64,000 nt of DNA from Pseudomonas kairouanensis (lineage in GTDB: Bacteria > Pseudomonadota > Gammaproteobacteria > Pseudomonadales > Pseudomonadaceae). The position numbers and the translations under genes are program-made. This document shows positions 50,576 to 58,901 of this stretch, in pieces; position 1 is the first letter of the stretch, and every line of letters begins with the position of its first letter. The stretch covers positions 124,001 through 188,000 of the forward strand of contig NZ_QUZU01000001.1 in assembly GCF_004682055.1 (NCBI RefSeq), given 5' to 3'. Under the pieces are notes generated by a model. It did not search any database. It was not told where the DNA came from and saw only the letters and a program-made list of their open reading frames with translations.

Positions 50576-50770
50576 GGCAATCAACCTCCTTCAGATTGAG
50601 GCCAAGCATGCCTTGGCGGGATGACGTGCCGATGTACTCGTTGTGACATCTGGGTGACATCGAACCCCTGTGGCCCCCGCAGGTCCTAGCTTGTAAGTGA
50701 CGCTGGTTCCCGGCAATGGCGCCCCGCTATACTGCCGGCCTGTCGGTACCTGAATCCTGGAGAGAAGCGC

Positions 50771-51355
50771 ATGTTGCAACGCCTGTTGTTCGGTTTGATC
50801 ACTGTGACCAGCTTGACCCTGGTTGGCTGCGCCAACAGCCCGCAACAACTGAGCCCGGAACCAAAACTCACCACCCAGTTGGCGCCGGTAGGTCATGGCC
50901 AGCCGGTATCGGTGCGTGTGGTTGACGGTCGTCCGTCGCCGACCCTGGGTTCCCGTGGTGGCCTGTACCCGGAGACCGCGCTGGTGTCGGTGAACGCGCA
51001 AGACGTACTGCCCAAGCTGCAAGCCCAGGCCGAAGCTGCCGTGCGCTTGCTGGGCTTCACCCCGGCCAACTCCCCTGGTGCGCCGCAGTTGACCATCACC
51101 CTGGCTGAATTGAAGTACCAGTCGCCTAAAGACGGCCTGTATGTGACCGAAGCGTCCATCGGCGCGACCTTCAAGTCCGACGTGACCGCCGGTACTCGTC
51201 GCTACAGCGGCCGCTACGGGGCATCGCTCAATCAGCGCTTCGGCATGTCGCCAAACCAGGAAACCAACACCAAGCTGGTCAGCGACGTGTTGAGCGACGC
51301 CTTGACCCGCCTGTTCAAAGACCCAAGCATCGGCTCGTTGCTCAGCTCGCAATAA
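50771..51355 (+). CDS. YajG-family lipoprotein
   Basis: A 194-residue lipoprotein: signal peptide with lipobox LVGCA (Cys20), then a YajG-type domain (VSVRVVDGRPSPTLGSRGG). Members are outer-membrane-linked lipoproteins of unknown role. The ATG has ctggagag before it. A strong terminator follows. The mature protein has repeated Ala/Leu helices (KLQAQAEAAVRLLGF) and a beta region. Confidence 0.85.
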   Translation: MLQRLLFGLITVTSLTLVGCANSPQQLSPEPKLTTQLAPVGHGQPVSVRVVDGRPSPTLGSRGGLYPETALVSVNAQDVLPKLQAQAEAAVRLLGFTPANSPGAPQLTITLAELKYQSPKDGLYVTEASIGATFKSDVTAGTRRYSGRYGASLNQRFGMSPNQETNTKLVSDVLSDALTRLFKDPSIGSLLSSQ

Positions 51356-51364
51356 CCGATCCTT

Positions 51365-51400
51365 AAAAAACCGGGCCCAGCTATGGGCCCGGTTTTTTTT
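51365..51400. terminator. Bidirectional terminator after the YajG-like gene
   Basis: AAAAAACCGGGCCCA pairs with TGGGCCCGGTTTTTT; runs of A before and T after allow use from both sides. It separates the convergent YajG-like and 69-residue protein genes. Confidence 0.92.
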
Positions 51401-51411
51401 CGCCTCCAGTT

Positions 51412-51621
51412 TTACGCGGCGCTGTCGATACAGAAGTCCAGCATGCTCACCCCGGTCATCAGATCGGCCTCCGGCAGGTCTGCATGCTGGTGCCCACCCA
51501 GGGCGCAATACACCAGCCAGTGGCGGTCCTGGACGTTGAATGCCAGGCCACCGACCAGCGCCTCCTGCTCATCGCTTTGGGCTATCAGATACAGCCGATC
51601 CTGGTTGTGCGCGTGCAGCAT
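51412..51621 (-). CDS. Small acidic protein of unknown function
   Basis: A 69-residue soluble acidic protein (MLHAHNQDRLYLIAQSDEQE; ends SMLDFCIDSAA). The ATG at 51621 has CAGGAGCTTGTC upstream, a good ribosome site, and a bidirectional terminator lies beyond its stop, which supports a real gene. No motif is recognised. Confidence 0.62.
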   Translation of the reverse strand: MLHAHNQDRLYLIAQSDEQEALVGGLAFNVQDRHWLVYCALGGHQHADLPEADLMTGVSMLDFCIDSAA

Positions 51622-51804
51622 GACAAGCTCCTGAGCGTTCGAAGGGCAACAGAGTGGCTTGTTAAGGTGACGTTCAGGTGACGCCGTAAATTACTGGATA
51701 CATTGATCGTTCATGGGGGAGGGAGCGTTTGCGGCGCTGGAGGCCACTCTCGTTCAGGTTTGTATCTGAACTGATACCCAGGCACTGTTTTACCGAGGTT
51801 TTTG

Positions 51805-52062
51805 ATGGCGCTGCATGCACTATTGATCAATGTTGTTGCGTTGGCCGTGGCTTTTCCGGGCGCGGCGTTGCTGTTCATCACACGCCTGCGCGAACAGCGG
51901 GCGATGGCCGAACTGACCGCGCAAAGCGAAAACCGCCCCATTGACCAGCCGATGCTGTTTCTGGATGTGCGCACCGAGCGGGCGCATCGTTTGGCTTACC
52001 GGATTGGGTTTGCCTGCCTGGGTCTGGCACTGCTGACCTCCTGGATCAGCACTCACTTCTAA
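51805..52062 (+). CDS. Small inner-membrane protein of unknown function
   Basis: An 85-residue protein with two predicted membrane helices, ALLINVVALAVAFPGAALLF near the N-terminus and IGFACLGLALLTSWI near the C-terminus, joined by a charged loop (LREQRAMAELTAQSENRP). The ATG at 51805 has GAGG 7 bases upstream. No family is recognised; its function is unknown. Confidence 0.62.
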   Translation: MALHALLINVVALAVAFPGAALLFITRLREQRAMAELTAQSENRPIDQPMLFLDVRTERAHRLAYRIGFACLGLALLTSWISTHF

Positions 52063-52079
52063 GCACACCACAAAACAAA

Positions 52080-52186
52080 TGTGGGAGCGGGCTTGCTCGC
52101 GAATGCGGTGGGCCAGCCAACATCTCTGTGTCTGACATACCGCCTTCGCGAGCAAGACCGCTCCCACACAAGCCCGCTCCCACATT
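52080..52186. repeat. REP pair 9, class B with an extra half-copy
   Basis: Arms tgtgggagcgggcttgctcg (52080-52103) and inverse (52145-52168), followed by a partial tandem copy caagcccgctcccaca (52169-52184). It lies between two convergent genes. Confidence 0.9.
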
Positions 52187-52200
52187 TTTTGCTTCAGTGT

Positions 52201-53367
52201 TTACAGCGGGATGCCAGCCTTGACGCGATACTGGTTACGCACCGGCGTCGCATACTGCACCACCAAAAACGGTCGGTGCTCGGCCGGGCACTCATTCAAG
52301 CGCCGCTCCCACTCCGCCTTCGCCTTGGCCAGTTCATCGGCCGGGAACACCTCGGCCGCCTTGGGCACCTGCAACTGCGGGTCGGCATCGCTCCACTGGG
52401 CATACGCCAGGTAGTGCACCGGGAACAACCGATAACCGCCCAGAATCTGGCGGTCCATTTCCACGGCCAGCAGCTTGGTGTCTTCGAAACGCTCGGTGAT
52501 CGGTGGCGCGAAGTTGATGTGCACCCGACCCTTGTAGCCGGTAATGCCCAGGGCGATGCTTACGTCATCCTCGCCCGGCGCTTTGCTGTAGGTGCCGGTG
52601 GTGGCGCGGATGTACAGCTCGCGGGCCTTGGCGGTGTCGCACGGGTCGTACTCGTAGCTGATGGACACCGGCGTCAGGTTCAGCGACTGGATCACTTCGG
52701 CGAACGGCTCGTCCTTGCGGCTGACGTGGAACATCTTGAGGATCGCCGATTCGGTGCGGTCATCCCCATCCTTGGCGCGGCCTTCGGCCTGGGCGATCCA
52801 GATCGATTCGCAGTCGTTGCGGATCGAATGGTTGATGTAGGCCGACAGCAGGTTGAACGCTGCCATCTTCTCCTTTCGCCCGGTGATCGAGCGGTGCACG
52901 ATAAAGCTCTTGTTCAGGCGCATCAGGTCGCTGACAAACGGCTTTTGCAGCAGGTTGTCGCCGATGGCGATGCGCGGCGTCGGCAGGCCGGCGTGGTACA
53001 CGGCGTAGTTGACGAAGGCCGGGTCCATCACGATGTCGCGGTGGTTGGCCAGAAACAGGTAGGCGGTGCCGGACTTGAGTTGCTCGACGCCGGTGTAGGT
53101 CACGCCGTCGGTCGCGCGGTCGATGGTGTGGTCGACGTAATACTCGACTTTGTCCTGCAGCGTGGCCACGGTGGTGACGCCGGCAAATTCACGGCGTAGC
53201 TTGCGGGCGATCATCGGCTTGAGCAGCCAGCCCAGGGCGCCAGCGAAGCGCGGGAAGCGGAAGTGGGTCAGGATGTCCAGAAAGGCCTTGTCACTGAACA
53301 GCCGGTCCAGCACTGCCGGGACTTCGCTGTCGTTGTAAGGTCGGATGGTATCGAATTGGCCCATCAT
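52201..53367 (-). CDS. Lysophospholipid acyltransferase-like protein (1-acylglycerol-3-phosphate acyltransferase family)
   Basis: A 388-residue protein of the LPLAT superfamily. Motif I is ANHRDIVMDP (His109, Asp115), with five residues between His and Asp instead of the usual four; motif III is IAQAEGRAKDG. The second half includes a region outside the core domain. It probably acylates a lysophospholipid or glycerol phosphate at the membrane. It starts at an ATG ATG pair; the first is used. No operon partner is seen. Confidence 0.78.
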   Translation of the reverse strand: MMGQFDTIRPYNDSEVPAVLDRLFSDKAFLDILTHFRFPRFAGALGWLLKPMIARKLRREFAGVTTVATLQDKVEYYVDHTIDRATDGVTYTGVEQLKSGTAYLFLANHRDIVMDPAFVNYAVYHAGLPTPRIAIGDNLLQKPFVSDLMRLNKSFIVHRSITGRKEKMAAFNLLSAYINHSIRNDCESIWIAQAEGRAKDGDDRTESAILKMFHVSRKDEPFAEVIQSLNLTPVSISYEYDPCDTAKARELYIRATTGTYSKAPGEDDVSIALGITGYKGRVHINFAPPITERFEDTKLLAVEMDRQILGGYRLFPVHYLAYAQWSDADPQLQVPKAAEVFPADELAKAKAEWERRLNECPAEHRPFLVVQYATPVRNQYRVKAGIPL

Positions 53368-53496
53368 GCTCTCTTGTTAGAAACGGCTAGGGTAAGTAAA
53401 GGAAACATCAGGGTGCGGCCCGAGTAATGGGCTCGGCCGGAAATAGCCCTGTAAATAGACCGGCGATTATACGCACAAGTCACCTTGGAGGCTGCG

Positions 53497-53679
53497 ATGC
53501 TGGAAACCGCGACGTACGATTGTCCTTATTGTGGTGAAGAGGTTGAGACAACGGTGGATTTGTCCGGTGGTGACCAAACCTATATAGAAGACTGCCAGGT
53601 CTGTTGCCGCCCGATCGTTTTCGATCTACAGGTCCATGGTGAAGAGTGGATGCTTGAAACCCGCAGTGAAAACGACTGA
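53497..53679 (+). CDS. CPXCG-motif cysteine-rich protein
   Basis: A 60-residue protein with paired cysteines, CPYCG at residues 9-13 and CQVCC near residue 36, which probably bind one zinc ion as a rubredoxin-like knuckle pair. This is the CPXCG family of small gamma-proteobacterial proteins of unknown function. The ATG at 53497 has TTGGAGG upstream. It lies 11 bases before the DUF2007 gene and is likely cotranscribed with it. Confidence 0.87.
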   Translation: MLETATYDCPYCGEEVETTVDLSGGDQTYIEDCQVCCRPIVFDLQVHGEEWMLETRSEND

Positions 53680-53690
53680 CAGGTACACCC

Positions 53691-53951
53691 ATGCAGCGAA
53701 TCTACGAACCTGAAAACCTGATGGAAGGCGAGCTGCTGCAGCAAATGCTCGCCAGCGAGGGTATCGAGGCGCACCTGGTGGGGCGCCATTTGCTCGGTGG
53801 CACCGGCGAGCTGCCTATCTTTGGCCTGTTGGGCCTTGAGGTCGACAATGACCGCGCCTTGGATGCCCGCGAGCTGATCACCGCCTATATCGGCGCGCAG
53901 CCCTTGCCCGGCGATGAACCCGACAGCTTCCCCGACGTGCTGGTCTGTTAG
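53691..53951 (+). CDS. DUF2007-domain putative signal-transducing protein
   Basis: An 86-residue soluble protein with the DUF2007 core (MQRIYEPENLMEGELLQQML, EGIEAHLVGRHLLGG). The family resembles PII-like ferredoxin folds and is called putative signal-transducing, without a proven role. The CPXCG gene upstream is its common neighbour in pseudomonads. The ribosome site is weak (GACAGG). Confidence 0.85.
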   Translation: MQRIYEPENLMEGELLQQMLASEGIEAHLVGRHLLGGTGELPIFGLLGLEVDNDRALDARELITAYIGAQPLPGDEPDSFPDVLVC

Positions 53952-53988
53952 GCTGTCGGTCGGTTTACCCCAAGAGTCGTGTTGCCCC

Positions 53989-54609
53989 ATGTGTGGACGT
54001 TATGCCCTGTTTCGCTGGAACCCCACGTTTGCTGCCTTGCCGGGCTTTCCGGCCGACCAGCAGGCCCAGTGGAACATCTCCCCGAATGATTCGGTGCTGA
54101 TCCAGCGCGCCACCGACGGCCAGCGCACCCTGGCCCGCGCCCGCTGGGGCCTGACGCCGCCGTGGCTGACCGATCTGTCCCGCACCCCCGCCCATGCCCG
54201 TGCCGAAACCCTGGCCGAACAGCCGATGTTCCGCGAAGCCTTCCGCCAGCGGCGCTGCCTGCTGCCGGCCAATGGGTTCTATGAGTGGCGCGGCACCCAA
54301 CGCAAACGCCCGTACTGGCTGACGCCGGGGGAGGGTTCCACGTTGTTTTTTGCGGCGATCTGGGAGGCGTACCCGGTGCAGGAACAGGTGTGGCTGAGCA
54401 CGGCGGTGGTCACCCAGGCTGCGCAGAGCCAGCGCAGGCCGTTGATTCTGGATGCGGCGGGGCAGGCGGCCTGGTTGGATCCTGACACGCCGATACACGT
54501 GTTGCAGGGCCTGCTGGCCAGTGAGCCCGTCGCGTTGCGCGAGCGGGTGTTGGCCAATATGGTCAATGATCCGAAGCTCAATGGGCCGGAGTGTCTGACA
54601 CCGGCTTGA
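53989..54609 (+). CDS. SRAP (HMCES/YedK-like) protein with altered active-site residues
   Basis: A 206-residue SRAP-domain protein. YedK and human HMCES shield abasic sites in single-stranded DNA by forming a thiazolidine with the N-terminal Cys2, present here as MCGRYALF. Of the other conserved active-site positions, the glutamate (Glu126 in FAAIWEAY) is kept. The asparagine of the NxRxET motif is His69 (HARAET), and the histidine of the HDRxP motif is Ser147 (SQRRP). Cys2 crosslinking may remain, but chemistry could differ. The start matches the family; Met is removed to free Cys2. Confidence 0.9.
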   Translation: MCGRYALFRWNPTFAALPGFPADQQAQWNISPNDSVLIQRATDGQRTLARARWGLTPPWLTDLSRTPAHARAETLAEQPMFREAFRQRRCLLPANGFYEWRGTQRKRPYWLTPGEGSTLFFAAIWEAYPVQEQVWLSTAVVTQAAQSQRRPLILDAAGQAAWLDPDTPIHVLQGLLASEPVALRERVLANMVNDPKLNGPECLTPA

Positions 54610-54634
54610 GTTGTTTATTGCCTGTTCCAGCCTC

Positions 54635-54717
54635 TTCGCGAGCAAGCCCGCTCCCACCTTTTGACCGCGTTCTTCTGTTGGAACTCGATCAACTGTGGGA
54701 GCGGGCTTGCTCGCGAA
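54635..54717. repeat. REP pair 10, class B
   Basis: Arms ttcgcgagcaagcccgctcc (54635-54658) and inverse (54694-54717) lie between the convergent SRAP and chemoreceptor genes. Confidence 0.92.
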
Positions 54718-54742
54718 GGCGGCCTTAAAGCCACCCCCAATC

Positions 54743-56872
54743 CTAAACCTTGAACTGATTGACCAACCGCCGCTGCTGCTCCGCCAGTTGGGTCAAATCC
54801 GCACTGGCCGCACTGGATTCATCCGCACCGCCCGCCACTTCATTGGCCACCTGGCCGATATTGATCACATTGCGGTTGATGTCCTCGGCCACCGCGCTTT
54901 GCTCCTCGGCTGCGCTGGCGATCTGGGTGTTCATGTCGTTGATCACCGACACCGCCTGGGTGATGGTCTCCAGTGCTTCTGCTGCCTTAGCCGCGTGGTG
55001 CACACTTTCGTCGGTGCGGTTCTGGCTGTCTTCCATCACCCGCACCACATCCCGCGTGCCTTGTTGCAGTTGCTGGATCATGGTCTGGATTTCTTCGGTG
55101 GCCTTCTGGGTCTTTTGCGCCAGGTTGCGCACCTCGTCCGCCACCACGGCAAAACCACGGCCTTGCTCGCCTGCCCGGGCCGCTTCGATGGCCGCATTGA
55201 GGGCAAGTAGATTGGTTTGCTCGGCGATGCCGCGAATGGCGATCAGGATGGCGTTGATGTTCTCGCTGTCCTTGGCCAGGGTTTGCACCACCCCCACGGC
55301 CTTGCCGATTTCTACGGCCAGCGCGCCGATTGAGCTGGAGGTGTCGCGCACAATGCGCATGCCCTGGCTCGCCGCCTGGTCGGCATGGCTGGCGGCTTGG
55401 GCGGCCTGCGTGGCGTTACGGGCCACGTCTTGCGCAGTGGCCGTCATCTCATGCACAGCGGTGGCGACCTGGTCGATCTCCACCATCTGTTTGTGCACGC
55501 CCCGGTTGGTGCGCGTGGCGATATCAGCGGTGTGCTCCGACGAGTCGCTGACCTTCTGCACCGAGCTCACCACCTGGGTGATCATGCCCTGCAACTTGAT
55601 CAGGAAGGTGTTGAAGCCGCTGGCGATAGCGCCCAGTTCGTCGGCGCGATCACTGGTCAGGCGCCGTGTCAGGTCACCTTCACCCTGGGCGATGTCATTG
55701 AGCATGGCCACCATTTGCTTAAGCGGGCGGGCGATGCCGTGGCCTACCAGCCAGATCACCAACAGGCCGATGCCGGCTATCAGCAGGCCGACCAGGGACA
55801 TGCCGACAATGTCCGCGTTGCGCTGAGCTTGCAGGTCGTTTTGCAGGCTGTGCAGGTCGGCCATCACCACGCTCAGGGGCAGTTGCAGTATAAGGGTCCA
55901 GCGCGCGTCGGCCTCACCGATGTTGAACGGCAGCAACAGCCTGATGCGCCCTTGCTGGGGGTCGATGGCATAACGCACTTCGCCTGCCTTGAGTTGGCCC
56001 AGGTCGATGGCGTCGAACACGGTATTGGCTTTTTCGCCGAGCTTGGCGGGGTCTCTGGTGTAGGCCACCAGGCCTCCGTTGGTTGAAACCAGCGCCAGCT
56101 CACCGGCGCCGCCGTAGAGCTGCTGGTTGGCGGTGGTGAGCATGTCCTGGATGAAGTTCACCGCCAGGTCGACCCCGACGATGCCCTGGAAACTGCCGTC
56201 GACCATGATCGGTTCGACGAACTGGGCCAGTAGCACCATGCTGCCGCCGATTTTGTAAGGGGCCGGGTCGATGGCGCAGGACTTTTTACTCTCCTTGGGG
56301 CACAGGTAGTACTCACTGGCGCGTACGCCGGTGGGCAGGATGGTCTGGTTGTCGACGAAACCGAGCTTGTCCAGGCCCAGGCTGCCATCGGCATTGCGGT
56401 ACCACCAGGGCAGGTAGCGGCCGTCAGCGCGCGTGCCTGTTGGCGGGTTGTTGGTGTAGGACGCGTCGTCGTGATCAATGGCATTGGGTTCCCAGCCGAT
56501 ATAGGCGCCGAGAAACTTGGGGTTGCGCACCATGGTTTCGCGCAGCAGGTTGATCATCTGATCGCGGCTGACCTGCAACGCTGGCTGGCCCTTGGCGTCT
56601 TTCATCGCCAGCAGGGCGTTAGTGGTGGCCACGGCTTTGGCGGCCAGCAATGGTGCTTCCAGTTCACGCTGGATTCGGGTGGCTTGGGTTTGCGCCAGGG
56701 CGGTGAGGCGTTGCTCGATCACCTGCTCGACTTGCACCTGGGTGCGCTCTTGCACCATGCGCTGGGTGCGGTCACCGGCAAACAGGGCATAGAGCACCAG
56801 CGCCGCAACGACACTGAGGACGATGGCCCCGGCGAGTGCCGCGACAGAAAACTGAATCGACTTGAATTTCAT
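54743..56872 (-). CDS. Methyl-accepting chemotaxis protein with dCache sensor
   Basis: A 709-residue chemoreceptor. A membrane helix (about 8-32), a large periplasmic double-Cache domain (about 35-350), a second helix ([20 protein letters not shown]), a HAMP domain and a methyl-accepting helical hairpin with the tip [19 protein letters not shown] follow in order. The sensor has [13 protein letters not shown] and GIVGVDLA, which recall amine-binding dCache receptors such as TlpQ; this ligand guess is weak. The ATG at 56872 has TGGAGCG upstream; the longer frame to 57025 is unlikely. Confidence 0.93.
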   Translation of the reverse strand: MKFKSIQFSVAALAGAIVLSVVAALVLYALFAGDRTQRMVQERTQVQVEQVIEQRLTALAQTQATRIQRELEAPLLAAKAVATTNALLAMKDAKGQPALQVSRDQMINLLRETMVRNPKFLGAYIGWEPNAIDHDDASYTNNPPTGTRADGRYLPWWYRNADGSLGLDKLGFVDNQTILPTGVRASEYYLCPKESKKSCAIDPAPYKIGGSMVLLAQFVEPIMVDGSFQGIVGVDLAVNFIQDMLTTANQQLYGGAGELALVSTNGGLVAYTRDPAKLGEKANTVFDAIDLGQLKAGEVRYAIDPQQGRIRLLLPFNIGEADARWTLILQLPLSVVMADLHSLQNDLQAQRNADIVGMSLVGLLIAGIGLLVIWLVGHGIARPLKQMVAMLNDIAQGEGDLTRRLTSDRADELGAIASGFNTFLIKLQGMITQVVSSVQKVSDSSEHTADIATRTNRGVHKQMVEIDQVATAVHEMTATAQDVARNATQAAQAASHADQAASQGMRIVRDTSSSIGALAVEIGKAVGVVQTLAKDSENINAILIAIRGIAEQTNLLALNAAIEAARAGEQGRGFAVVADEVRNLAQKTQKATEEIQTMIQQLQQGTRDVVRVMEDSQNRTDESVHHAAKAAEALETITQAVSVINDMNTQIASAAEEQSAVAEDINRNVINIGQVANEVAGGADESSAASADLTQLAEQQRRLVNQFKV

Positions 56873-57103
56873 GAACGCTCCAGGCGCTAGGGAGTTTGGC
56901 TGCTGGTGCGTATCGGCCATCTTTGTGACAGGCATGAGCGCCTGTTCCCTGTAATAGCGGGTTTTGTCGCATCGGGAGTAATCCCAGGCGCAATGGGGCC
57001 TTTGTGAGATGTATCTGAAATTCAACGGTTACACGTCCGGTGTATCTGGCGTCGATACAAATGAGCGCCTACGATACGCGCCATGTTTTCAGGGAGAGTG
57101 TTT

Positions 57104-57922
57104 ATGAAGAAATCATTGGCGGTAAGTGGATTGGCAGCAGCGTTGCTTCTGGTCGGATGTCAGTCGGTCAACACCACCAGCGGCGGTGCCGTTGGGGTTG
57201 AGCGCAAGCAGTACATGTTCAGCATGCTGTCGAGCCAGGAAGTCGACCAGATGTACGCCCAGTCCTATCAGCAGACCCTGGGTGAGGCCAGCAGCAAGGG
57301 CCAGTTGGACAAGACCAGCGCCAACGCCAAGCGTGTGCAGGCCATTGCCAATCGCTTGATCGCCCAGGCACCCACCTTCCGCCCCGACGCGGCGCAATGG
57401 AAGTGGGAAGTGAACCTGATCAAGAGCGACGAGATGAACGCCAACTGCGGGCCTGGCGGCAAGATCTTCGTGTACAGCGCGTTGATCGACAACCTCAAGC
57501 TCACCGATGACGAACTGGCAGCGGTGATGGGCCATGAAATTGCGCATGCCTTGCGTGAGCATGGCCGCGAAGCCATGTCCAAGGCCTATGGCATTGAGAT
57601 GGCGAAGCAGGGCGCTGGTGCGTTGTTCGGCCTGGGCCAGGACAGCCTGGCATTGGCCGATACCGTGGCCAACTACGGCATGACCTTGCCCAACAGCCGC
57701 AGCAATGAAAACGAAGCGGACCTGATCGGCCTGGAACTGTCGGCCCGTGCGGGCTACAACCCGAACGCGGCGATCACGCTGTGGAACAAGATGGCCAAGG
57801 CATCGGAAGGTGCACCGCCGGAGTTCATGAGCACTCACCCGGCCTCCGATAGCCGGATCGCGTCGTTGCAGGCGGCAATTCCAAAGGTGATGCCGTTGTA
57901 CCAGCAGGCCAAGAAGTCCTGA
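57104..57922 (+). CDS. M48-family metallopeptidase lipoprotein (LoiP/YggG-like)
   Basis: A 272-residue secreted lipoprotein: signal peptide with lipobox LLVGC (Cys19), then an M48 zinc peptidase domain. The zinc motif is HEIAHALREH, and the third ligand is in ENEADLIGLEL. Related proteins such as LoiP sit in the outer membrane and degrade misfolded envelope proteins. The ATG at 57104 has cagggagag upstream; a start 7 codons earlier is less likely. Confidence 0.92.
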   Translation: MKKSLAVSGLAAALLLVGCQSVNTTSGGAVGVERKQYMFSMLSSQEVDQMYAQSYQQTLGEASSKGQLDKTSANAKRVQAIANRLIAQAPTFRPDAAQWKWEVNLIKSDEMNANCGPGGKIFVYSALIDNLKLTDDELAAVMGHEIAHALREHGREAMSKAYGIEMAKQGAGALFGLGQDSLALADTVANYGMTLPNSRSNENEADLIGLELSARAGYNPNAAITLWNKMAKASEGAPPEFMSTHPASDSRIASLQAAIPKVMPLYQQAKKS

Positions 57923-57948
57923 TTCTGTAGGTCTGGTGAAGATCTAAG

Positions 57949-58037
57949 TGTGGGAGCGGGCTTGCTCGCGAAGGCGGCGGGTCAGTCAAATAATCAGTGA
58001 CTGACACTCCGTATTCGCGAGCAAGCCCGCTCCCACA
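57949..58037. repeat. REP pair 11, class B
   Basis: Arms tgtgggagcgggcttgctcg (57949-57972) and inverse (58014-58037), with a gtcagtca / tgactgac inner repeat, between two convergent genes. Confidence 0.93.
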
Positions 58038-58056
58038 TTGGTTTGGGTTTACAGAT

Positions 58057-58641
58057 TTAGATCCAGCCGCTGCTCTGCATGGCCTTGTACACCGCGACAA
58101 TCGCCAACACGAAAAACGCCGTCGCCGCCAACCGTCGAATCAACGTCAGTGGCAGTTTCTCCGCCGCAAAATTCCCCGCCAAGACCACCGGCACGTTGGC
58201 AATCAGCATGCCCACGGTCGTGCCGATAATCACCAGCCACAGTTCCGGGTACTGCGCCGCCAGCATCACCGTGGCGATCTGGGTCTTGTCTCCGATTTCC
58301 GCCAGGAAGAACGCGATCAGCGTGGTCAGGAACGGCCCGAACTTGCGTGTGGTGCTGGCTTCGTCGTCGTCGAGCTTGTCGGGCACCAGGGTCCACAACG
58401 CAGTGGCGCAGAAGCTTGCGGCGAGGATCCAGTGCAATACCGCATCCGAGAAGAAACTGCCAAACCAAGCCCCTACGGCGCCGGCCGCCGCATGGTTGGC
58501 CAGGGTCGCGGCCACGATACCGGCGATGATCGGCCAGGGCTTGCGAAAGCGTGCAGCAAGGATGAGCGCGAGCAGTTGCGTCTTGTCGCCGATTTCGGCC
58601 AAGGCAACGATTGCGGTGGGTACGAGTAGTGAATCCAGCAT
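58057..58641 (-). CDS. GDT1/TMEM165 (UPF0016) family metal exporter
   Basis: A 194-residue inner-membrane protein with six helices in two similar halves, each holding the family motif EIGDKTQ (LAEIGDKTQLLALIL and LAEIGDKTQIATVML). Bacterial members, such as Vibrio MneA, export manganese; eukaryotic ones move Ca2+/Mn2+. The long leader upstream looks like a yybP-ykoY manganese riboswitch, which strongly favours Mn2+ export. The ATG at 58641 starts MLDSLLVPTAIVALAEIGD; the longer frame runs back through the leader and is not used. Confidence 0.93.
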   Translation of the reverse strand: MLDSLLVPTAIVALAEIGDKTQLLALILAARFRKPWPIIAGIVAATLANHAAAGAVGAWFGSFFSDAVLHWILAASFCATALWTLVPDKLDDDEASTTRKFGPFLTTLIAFFLAEIGDKTQIATVMLAAQYPELWLVIIGTTVGMLIANVPVVLAGNFAAEKLPLTLIRRLAATAFFVLAIVAVYKAMQSSGWI

Positions 58642-58672
58642 CAGGTAAGTTTCCAGGGGCGGGTCGACACGG

Positions 58673-58847
58673 CTATGACACGTACAGCCTTCCCGCCCCG
58701 GGTAAGGTGTGCGTGTCATAGGTCTTGTCAAACCCCGGTCCGTCTGTGCGGACTCCTGGGTCGCATACGCCATGGCCTGTTGACCAAGTATGTTGACGTA
58801 TGCCGGACGAGCATGGCGCTCGTGGGAGACTACTCCCCTAGGACGGA
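58673..58847 (-). promoter_or_regulatory. yybP-ykoY-like manganese riboswitch leader
   Basis: On the minus strand the leader contains the hallmark CTAGGGGAGTAG (L1) near 58831-58844. P1 is CCGTC with GACGG (58740-58744), another helix is GCATACG with CGTATGC, and CGTCAACATAC resembles the L3 cross-strand segment. A 10-bp hairpin CTATGACACG / CGTGTCATAG (58673-58721) follows as an expression platform, 32 bases before the gene. This class senses Mn2+ and commonly precedes UPF0016 genes. Boundaries are approximate. Confidence 0.78.
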
Positions 58848-58901
58848 GCGGATTCTGCCTAGGCAAAATCCATTCGGCAAGCCTTCTTTTTCAAACGCCC
58901 G

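Noticed and set aside
57004..57103. Possible FliA (sigma-28) promoter for the chemoreceptor
   Set aside because: No TAAA-N15-GCCGATAA-like match was seen between 56873 and 57103 on the minus strand.
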